This document shows positions 56,466 to 64,000 of a stretch of 64,000 nucleotides of DNA, one piece after another. The notes under the pieces are model-generated. The model saw only the letters and a list, made by a program, of their open reading frames with translations, was not told the DNA's origin and did not search any database. A program made the translations under genes and the position numbers. This stretch comes from Anthopleura xanthogrammica. Lineage: Eukaryota; Cnidaria; Anthozoa; Actiniaria; Actiniidae. Numbering within the stretch: the stretch's first letter is position 1; the number at the start of each line of letters is the position of its first letter. The DNA lies in contig OZ025207.1 of NCBI GenBank assembly GCA_964019055.1, positions 4,777,501-4,841,500 of the forward strand, given 5' to 3'.

Positions 56466-57710
56466 TCACTTAAAGAGCCAGGTCTTAAGATTACCTTTAA
56501 AAAGATCAATAGAAGGACTGGATTTTATGTTAACTGGGAGGCTGTTCCACAGTTCAGGTGCTGCATAGGAGAAGGCCCTCCTACCATAGGATTTCAGATT
56601 AAAAGAAGATTTTTTTAAAAGATTGGATGAGGAAGATCCCAAGGACTGAGAAGGGACATACACTTTAATGAGGTCGGAGAGATACAAAGGAGCACTGTTA
56701 TTCAAAATTTAAAATGTAATCAAAAGTATTTTAAATTCGATACGTTGTTCTACAGGGAGCCAATGCAAATCTAGAAGAACAGGCGAAATATGATCATGTT
56801 TACGACATATAGTGACGAGCCTTGCGGCAGAATTTTGTACATATTGCAGTTTTTGTAGAGAAGACTTGGGTAGACCATAGAGTAGAGAATTAAAAAAGTC
56901 AAGCTTGGAAGAGATTAATACATGCACAAGGATTTCACAAGATTGTTGGCTGAGGTTCCTATGGATTTTCCAGATGTTGTGAATCTGGAAAAAACATGAT
57001 TTACAAATAGAAGTAATGTGGGCTTCAAGAGACAGCTTGTCATCAAAAATAACCCCAATATTACGGGCAGATGAGGTTGGAGAAATTTCATACCCAGAAA
57101 TATTTATGCTGTCCATAGAAGGAGGAGAGCGATGAGCAGCAGATAATACAAGGATTTCAGTCTTGTCTCCATTCAACTTAAGCTTGTTGTCAACCATCCA
57201 TTTATCTATATTATTTACACACAACTCAAGTCTATGTTTGGCATCATCTAACTCATGAAAACAAGAAATAGAAAAAGAAACATACAGTTGAGTATCATCA
57301 GCATAATGATGATAGTCAATATTATGAGAATGGATAATATCAGCTATAGGTGAAGTATATAGTAGGAACAGTATAGGTCCTAAGACAGATCTCTGGGGGA
57401 CACCACAGCTAAAAGAATGGGAGTCAGATATGTCACCTTCGACGCTCACATAAAACCTTCTATCGGTGAGATAAGATTCAAACCATTTGAGGGCGGTTCC
57501 TTTGACACCAAAACTTGTAGAGAGTCTTTCAAGTAAAATATTATGGTCAACTGTGTCAAAGGCCGCAGATAAACCAAGAAGAACAAGAAAAACTGAACAC
57601 TGTTTATCAATAGCACACAGGATATCATTGTGTACCTCCAAGAGAGCTGTCTCAACACTGATGTTTTTTGTAAGCAGACTGAAGACTGACATGAAGATTG
57701 TTATTCTCAA
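56466..57710 (-). pseudogene. LINE RT palm and C-terminal domain
   Basis: 57710-56709 contains [39 protein letters not shown] and [12 protein letters not shown] with the catalytic Asp pair intact. After a stop at 56709 the next frame (56705-56466) gives RRAFSYAAPELWNSLPVNIK, the conserved end of L2/CR1 RT proteins. The GVPQR position normally reads GVPQG. Confidence 0.85.
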
Positions 57711-57789
57711 AAAGTTCGGTCAATTTAGAGGCAACAACCTTTTCAATTAGTTTAGATAAAAATGTTAAATTTGAGATCGGTCTAAAGCT

Positions 57790-58620
57790 TTAAAACTCTT
57801 CAGGGGACAAGAATTGCTTTTTAAGCAACGGTCTGATCAAAGCTTGCTTTAACTTAGATGGCATAGTTCCAGAGACCAAAGACAAATTTACGATTTTGGT
57901 AATGGTAGGAATTAAAAGGTGAATGCAATTCTTCAGGATATTGCCCGGAAGAGGATCAAGATCAGAAGATTTAGTCACCAAGGGGAGAAGTAGTTTAGAA
58001 AGATCCTCAGAGGAAATTTCATAAAAAGAATTGAGATTTATTTTTTGTTGCAGATTGAAAGACCGGTGCAGAGTTAATATCATTGAATTTAGTCTGAATT
58101 CCTTTAATTTTATCAATGAAAAAGTCAGCAAACTTGTTGGCAAGATGACGAGGTGAGTTAGCAGAGAGATAGATCTTATCTGCATTCTTGTGGACCATCT
58201 TCTCAAAAGTAGAAAAAGTACCTTTTGATTAGCCTGTTGTTCATTTATAAGATCGGCAAAAAATTCATCTTTAGATCTCTTGATCAATATCTTAACGACC
58301 TCGCACTGTTGTACATAGAGCTCCCTGTTGACAGTTAAACGCGAACACCGCCATGATTTTTCTAGCTTTCCTCGTTTGATTTTTTCAGCTTTTGTTTCTG
58401 GTGAGTACCAAGGCGTAGAAGGACGCAGTGTGATAATGCGTTCCTTAGATGGAGCATGAGTGTTAAGGATTGAAGTGAGTACAGAATCATACTGCTGTAC
58501 AAGTTCGTCTATATCATTAAATGGAGATTGTAAGAAGTGGATAACATGTTTAGCTGGGCTCTGAGAGATGTTTATTGAGTTTTTGCTATACACACACTGA
58601 ACTGCCTTCGTGTCACTCAC
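57790..58620 (-). pseudogene. LINE linker and RT N-terminus
   Basis: Contains HAPSKERIITLRPSTPWYSP (the endonuclease-to-RT linker), SSDLDPLPGNILKN and SLVSGTMPSKLKQALIRPLL (RT blocks 1-2). Frame breaks separate it from the palm piece and from the endonuclease. Part of its middle (FLLLRRWSTRMQIRS on) is out of frame. Confidence 0.8.
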
Positions 58621-58650
58621 GGCTGACGTGATAGAGGGTAACGCAACTTG

Positions 58651-59329
58651 TCACAGAGATGTCACTAGAGATGAGTTAGAAACGTCAAGTGAAAATTGAT
58701 CTTCGTTGATAGCTTTGTAGTTACGGCATTTAGAGACAATTTGCTGAAAAGGTGGTTTAGCAATCATAAGATCGCCAAAAACAGCATAATGATCAGAAAT
58801 GACAGGATCAGAGACAGAGATGTTATTGATCACATTATCTCCTGTTCTAGTGATCACCAGATCGAGAATATGTTTATTATTGTAAGTAGGATGTTTAACA
58901 TGCTGTTTTAGGATAAACATTTCAAGAAGATTTAAGAACCTAACAGCTGCAGAATTACAGGGATCTTCTATATGAAAGTTAAAGTCTCCCAGCAAAAGCA
59001 AAGAGCTAGAAACAGTTGAAAACTGTTCTAGAAAAAGTGTAAATTCCTCAAAAAACATGGTATTAGAATAATTATTACGGTTTGATGGTGGGGGTTTGTA
59101 GATCAAGAAATGATGATTTGACAAACATCCCCATGGCTTCAAAAGATTTGTATTTGTTTAAAGAAATCTTAGTAAGTCTTAAAGACTTTTTGTGTAAAAT
59201 TCCAACTCCACCACCTCTTCCTTTTCTTGGAATATGTTGGAAAAAGTAACCTTTAGGCGTAAGTTCATTAATTATTTGTTGATTATTGCATTTCAACCAT
59301 GTTTCAGTTGTTTTTTTTAATTCAGACAC
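58651..59329 (-). pseudogene. LINE apurinic endonuclease region
   Basis: Two overlapping frames (59329-59075 and 59142-58651) carry TETWLKCNNQQIINELTPKG, GGGVGIL, LLLLGDFNFHIEDP, HILDLVITR and VISDHYAVF. These are the Asp/Asn and Asp-His catalytic blocks of the LINE endonuclease. The slip between the frames is near 59100. Confidence 0.8.
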
Positions 59330-60670
59330 ATATATTCTTCAGTTTGCCCCAAGAGTGAATGCTCATCGAGGAGGCTCACTGACTATTTTACAAATAAGAG
59401 TTAATTTATCGTGAAACTGAATATGGGACATGTTCCGATAATTACAACTAGGAATATACAATAATTAGAAAATACAATATGTAAACATACAAAAGGAATG
59501 AAGAAAAAATGAGGAAAAACTAATAAGAAAAAACGTATACAAAATAAGTAATTCTAAATAAATAAGGAATTGATTAAGTAAGATAAATAATATAATCAAG
59601 CCATGACAGTTAGAATCATCTAGAATCTAAAATAACGGCTGTTGTTGAACGGCTTTAAAAAATAAGAAATTTAGACCAAATGATAATTTTTCAGTGCAAC
59701 AAGAAATACATTTTTTTCTTATTTGAAAAAATTTGCCAGTTTGGAAATATTTGTGCAGCAGAGGTAAGCTTTAGATCGTCTATCAATTTTACTTTCAATT
59801 ATAAAATCATTCACAACTGTTGCTTTATTACCAACAGATCTTGAATTTAGCAAACATAATTTCACAGATAATTTAATTTGCCATGAGTAGATCATGAAAG
59901 GATTGGTTTTATCGGATGGATATCAGCTTTAGATCGTCTACGTTTTCCTCTAAATGGTCGTAGTATTCCAAAATATTTCATAAAATTCCAAGTTCCAGAA
60001 TCAAGTGGATATTGACCGTAATGATGTCCATTTGTCAAGCATTGGCGGGAAGTTTGAAGGCCAGCAGAGCATTTCCACCAAAAACAGCGAGAAAACAAAA
60101 AGTTTCTTGAGTAAGAAAGCATAGTTACACTGTAGGACAACTTAGAACAGAAGTTCTAAGAGTAAAAACGAAAACAAAGTACTAAAATCACGGACAAAAC
60201 TCTAAGATATCAGGAGCTCAAATTTAAGCAGCCACTCGTGACGCTAATATATGCTAATAATAATAATGTTAATATGTTTGTTAATAATAATATTATTATT
60301 TTAAGCCCTGAATGGGTATATTTCATTTATTAAAGCACACCAAAGAAATTGCAAGAACCCAATTCACTTCAATCAGTATATATATTTACCCATGTCTGAT
60401 GCTTCTTGACAATATTTATTTGCTGGAGTAAGCAGCTATACACCCAGTCACGTGAAAAATTACAATTCTTATAAATTGTGTATATGTATTTTGGGGGCAG
60501 GCAACATTTTGCGTCTCATACAAACTTCTTCATTACTCGGGGTTCCTGTGGAACCACCAAGTCTAAAAATGCAGGCCGTTCTTCGTCGTATTTGGTCGCC
60601 AAAAGGGCGGTCATAGTCCCAGGCGTTCCTAGCTGAGTCGCTGGGAACTGGGGGCGAGAATCATAACCGC

Positions 60671-61318
60671 ATGCTAATGATCTCCTTCTGCTTCGGTTCG
60701 TCGTACTATAAACTTTACGGAATTCTGTGTCGTATGAAGATATCTTTGGAAAGTGCTATGTCATATAATACGATCATCCCACATACAAACGCACTCGCCA
60801 TTCGTGGTAGGCCCACACTAAAAGATGTAGAGGCTTTTCGGAACGGGTCGGTCCACGAATCTTATAGCTCGAAAGCGTTGAAATCTCTGAAAAGAAATGA
60901 ACTATATTTGAGCACAAACCTCGAAAAGACTGACAAAACTATGACTAGTAAGCTTAACTCAACAGAAAACTATGACGCTGAAATATACTTTTCGGAAGTT
61001 GAGAAAAACGAAAATCTCCTTGAGCAGAACTTCGAAGATGAAGCAAACAACAAGCAAATCGCCATATTGGATAAAGAGTATACTCAGCGAAGCAATTTGG
61101 AAAGTAAATATCTAAGTTTAACTTTCTTGTTAAATATCCTGATTCATTTGTTTGTTTTTGTTTTATTCAATAGTCGTAAAATACGATTTGATTTTGCACA
61201 AATAATCATTTGTATTATCGTACAAGCGATTGTGAATATTGGTTTGTACTACATATGGACTTTCTTGTCCTTTAGGTCTGCGATCGAGTGGGAAACAACT
61301 TCTCCTCGAAACGACTAA
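60671..61318 (+). CDS. Unrecognised two-transmembrane protein
   Basis: 215 codons, single exon as far as visible. The N-terminal 120 residues are polar and charged with no known domain (RPTLKDVEAFRNGSVHESY, FSEVEKNENLLEQNF). Two hydrophobic segments follow: YLSLTFLLNILIHLFVFVLF at about 148-168 and FAQIIICIIVQAIVNIGLYY at about 175-194. The protein ends soon after, at RSAIEWETTSPRND. The start could instead be M22 (MKISLESAM) because the first residues look like translated leader. AATAAA at 61499 would end the transcript. No transposon hallmarks; possibly a lineage-specific membrane protein. Confidence 0.5.
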   Translation: MLMISFCFGSSYYKLYGILCRMKISLESAMSYNTIIPHTNALAIRGRPTLKDVEAFRNGSVHESYSSKALKSLKRNELYLSTNLEKTDKTMTSKLNSTENYDAEIYFSEVEKNENLLEQNFEDEANNKQIAILDKEYTQRSNLESKYLSLTFLLNILIHLFVFVLFNSRKIRFDFAQIIICIIVQAIVNIGLYYIWTFLSFRSAIEWETTSPRND

Positions 61319-61498
61319 AATATTTCGTTTTGGACGAATTTTCTTCGAATTTTCCACAGATACTGGTGTTGAGGGCATACCAGTTCTTGTTCGGATCCAA
61401 AGTTGAAGAAAAAACGCGAAAAATCATCGCAAAGGACTTCTCTGTCTCCTCACATCTTACCAGTTCTAAAGCATGACTCAAACTGAACTCGAAGATCG

Positions 61499-61504
61499 AA
61501 TAAA
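61499..61504 (+). terminator. Polyadenylation signal
   Basis: AATAAA 181 nt after the stop codon of the two-transmembrane gene, between inverted CTCAAACT and AGTTTGAG. Confidence 0.45.
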
Positions 61505-61777
61505 CATAGTTTGAGTTTGGCACGCAGAGTCTAATCCCATTTAATTGAAGTTCATTATTAACGATCTCTGTACAATTTCGTTCTCATTTTGAGACAACAT
61601 AATGATAGAATCGTGACTACGTTCACACTAGAACGACACCTTACTCGAATGCAGCTTGAAACCAGAAGCGATAATTAATTGCTTTAAGATTTTCCGGTCT
61701 GCGGTTATCACCATAGAAACGTAGGTCTGCGATGTTCGCCAAAAAAAAAAATAGGGCTTGCGGCTTCTTATGTACTA

Positions 61778-61972
61778 ATCTTGAGATGCTTTATCAGATA
61801 AAAAAAAAACTTTTTTCTCATTAGATTATAATTCAAAACTCGCCACATTCCCTTGCTGGTTTCCAAAGTGGCCAATTTTTGTAAAAAATCTTTGCTTGTT
61901 TACCAAACTTGTTAAACACTATGTAAAATATGTATATTTACCTTTGAAATCCGATACTTAGTTATTCTTGTT
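61778..61972 (+). repeat. Direct repeat, copy 1 (copy 2 at 63568-63726)
   Basis: ACTAATCTTGAGATGCTTTATCAGAT, then a variable part, then TTTGCTTGTTTA, ACTATGTAAAATATGTATAT and TTTACCTTT.AAATCCGATACTTAGTT are found in the same order in both copies. They lie 1.8 kb apart and bracket the TTAA MITE and its flanks. Confidence 0.75.
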
Positions 61973-62375
61973 CTAAGTATTTTATTCTCGTTTCTCGACT
62001 GATTTAGTTCTTCTTCTAAATCTTAAGGAATTTCAAAAAAGCAGTTTTAAGTACTGAATGATGGATGGATGGATGGATGGGTGATTAAACTTTATCTTGT
62101 GAGGGTTATGCAACAGTTATAATTTTTGTGTCTATTGCTTCTAAGAAGCTGTAAACGTCACTATGACATTGAGTTAACTGGTAAGTACTTCATGTCCGTA
62201 CTTGATTATTGAACTAATGACATAAAATATGAATGACATGTTTATAAAGGTGTGTGTGTGTGTAAGTAAGTAAGTAAAAAAAAGAAAGGAAAGTAAAACT
62301 TCGAATGATATCACTGTAATGTTTCTGTAATGTTTATCGTTTTCTAACCCATCAAATGCAAGAGTTAGAAACCGC

Positions 62376-63120
62376 TTAAGGCAATGGGCTCGCGCACTCG
62401 TGCGCATCTTTCTGCGCATTTTTTTATTTATTTAGAATTGTATAATATATTGACCAAAATGTGAAACAATACACTATATTTATATAACTTGACAATTAGT
62501 CGCATGGCAGTCATTTTGTGTATGTTCGATGACTCGAGGCATGCGCGACAAAACCCATGGATTGGGCTACCTGTGTGCTTTCCGTTTGTCGCTCTTCATT
62601 TTGCGTTGCTTTACGACTTATATCTTGTAAATGAATACGGTGACCTATACAATTTTTTCCTGAATTCGATGTCTTTTAACTAAAGCTAGTACATATCGAA
62701 AAAAATAAAAAATCTATCGGTTTGTTTTCGAGAAAATCGTGAAACATCATCTAAAAAAGACTTGACATTCGCACGTAATTTCGACTGTTTTTCAAGTTGG
62801 AAATGTCAAAACTTAGCATTTTTCCTGAACTTTGTGACATTAAACTGTTTTTCAAGGAAGTTTATTTACTTTAGTACCTCTGAAAGCCTCTGTTTTTCAT
62901 ATTGCAGCCACCAGAATTAAACTAGACGTAATACTTTGAGAAGCGTTGTTTTCGTTCTAGACTCGCTGGGGAGTGCCGTGTTCAAGCTAACATAGCACAA
63001 AATCTATGTCGATGACCCCCGATTTTTGTTGTTGTTCTGTTTTGTCCATCTCAAAAACTATCTATATGCAAAATTATAGGAAAATCTATCGGTTAAATTT
63101 GCGCGAGCCCATTGCCTTAA
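62376..63120. mobile_element. TTAA-flanked MITE, 17-bp perfect termini
   Basis: TTAA at 62376-62379 and 63117-63120. Terminal inverted repeats GGCAATGGGCTCGCGCA and TGCGCGAGCCCATTGCC are exact. The body is 737 bp with a 64-codon frame (62489-62683) that is not recognised. TTAA duplication suggests mobilisation by a piggyBac-type transposase; it is a different family from the 20.2 kb element. Confidence 0.85.
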
Positions 63121-63360
63121 GATCACTATCACCGAACTAGAAAAATAATTTCCAATACATACGGAATCAGAAGAATTACACTTGAGTGGTTCAGGAGGTA
63201 TATAAGTCTACCAGTAATTCCATGTAATTCCAGATAAACATTTGTACCTTTTTTTCCTGAGTCCAATGAGTTCACCTTTCCCTATGGAATATTATACAAC
63301 ATGCATGTCAGAGAAAAAATAGCTCTTTTACCATACGACACGTAAAAATAGGTGTTTTGT

Positions 63361-63510
63361 TAGAGCAGATTTCGTATGACTGTAAAACGTCAAGGCACAC
63401 TAGACGGTTATGGTGTGGAAACGGCACAGAATGTCAAATGTTTTCATACATGGCTCGGCACTGGAGTCACGTCAAGGCATTGCCTTCATAGTCATACGAA
63501 AACTGCTCTA
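63361..63510. mobile_element. 150-bp MITE with TAGAGCAG ends
   Basis: TAGAGCAGATTTCGTATGAC at 63361 and GTCATACGAAAACTGCTCTA ending at 63510 are inverted, with inner pairs ACGTCAAGGCA and TGACGTG-type. The ends read TA. A similar core (TTAGAGCAGTTTTTGCATGA, inverted) is near 27690. Confidence 0.85.
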
Positions 63511-64000
63511 GAGAGTTTCCAATTGCTGAGTTAGATGTTTTTTTTGCTGACTTTAAGGAGGCCGACTTACTAATCTTGAGATGCTTTATCAGATGACAAA
63601 AACATTTAGTAACAAAAAGTAAGAAATGTTTGCTTGTTTATTAAACTTGATGTAAAATATGTAAAAAAATATGTAAGAGCACTATGTAAAATATGTATAT
63701 TTACCTTTAAAATCCGATACTTAGTTTTATCATATGACCGTATTTCACTGTACGCGTGATTCTAAAAAAAACCTTTGGGGAAAATGTCGTCAGCAAAAAA
63801 AGTACGCTTTTCCGAAAAGTGTAATAACTTCCCGTTCGGACTCGCCGTTCGGACTCGCTGCCGTCAATCATGTAAAAACTACGCATTTTGATTCGCATTT
63901 ATTAAAAACGCTTTGAAATCGATTTTTTATATGTGGTCATATGATAAAATGCTTATTGACTGAGTTAAGGTCGGTCCGAACGGGAAAATATTTGGCTCTC

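Larger units (their letters stand above)
56128..60200 (-). mobile_element. L2/CR1-type LINE, near full length but decayed
   Basis: The minus strand from about 60.15 kb has a 5' region, an endonuclease start (LLNSRSVGNKATVVNDFII, near 59.83 kb), about 430 bp of unrelated AT-rich sequence, then endonuclease (TPKGYFFQHIPRKGRGGGVG; LLGDFNFHIEDP; VISDHYAVFGDL), RT (58620-56709) and the C-terminal domain (56705-56466). The 3' end has AGTGCTATATAAAT followed by an ATT/AAT array at 56128-56160, the normal L2-type terminus. Multiple frameshifts are present. Confidence 0.85.

Overview
The window is eukaryotic nuclear DNA. It is AT-rich, has intron-containing animal genes, long simple-sequence arrays and a dense load of interspersed repeats. 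The host genes (OXA1L, an ANKRD60-like gene) and the transposon mix (PHD-type LINEs with a 2A-like motif, Penelope-like, hAT, PIF/Harbinger, Ty3/Gypsy, tRNA-derived SINEs, many foldback MITEs) fit a metazoan, most likely an anthozoan cnidarian such as a stony coral. That placement is inference; no database was searched.

The left third (3.4-21.7 kb) is the gene-bearing part. Three spliced genes could be reconstructed exon by exon, all with GT-AG junctions, consistent phases and a total CDS divisible by three. They are (1) a 795-residue protein at 3381-7356(+) joining an ANKRD60-type ubiquitin-like/ankyrin half to a tail with seven F-x-x-W-L-x-x-K repeats; (2) OXA1L, 432 residues, seven exons, 9181-15173(-); and (3) an SR/Lys-rich nuclear-type protein, 301 residues, six exons, 15294-21659(+). 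Genes 2 and 3 are head to head with 120 bp between start codons, a compact bidirectional promoter. Their introns are packed with foldback MITEs, SINEs and microsatellites.

From 22 to 33 kb there is repeat-rich DNA. A deleted hAT transposon (29750-32530, 12-bp perfect termini, 5-bp target duplication) sits inside the start of a LINE endonuclease region. At 33-39 kb there are two copies of a kinesin P-loop exon, a broken PIF/Harbinger pair (SANT-like partner and DDE transposase) and a Penelope tail. At 39-42 kb lies a nearly intact PHD-endonuclease-RT LINE carrying an N-terminal 2A-like GDININPGP. At 42-45 kb there are inverted LINE fragments and foldback elements.

The right part holds a decayed multi-exon gene (46.6-48.6 kb, minus), a Ty3/Gypsy remnant (49.6-52.6 kb), a Penelope-like element with an internal deletion (53.5-55.1 kb), two exons of an unrecognised gene (55.4-55.9 kb), an L2/CR1-type LINE (56.1-60.2 kb), an unrecognised gene for a two-transmembrane protein (60.7-61.3 kb) and TTAA- or TA-flanked MITEs.

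No RNA genes, CRISPR arrays or prokaryotic features were seen. I found no convincing undescribed system. The most novel-looking items are the ubiquitin-like/ankyrin/WL-repeat fusion gene and the 22-bp E-box repeat in its intron.
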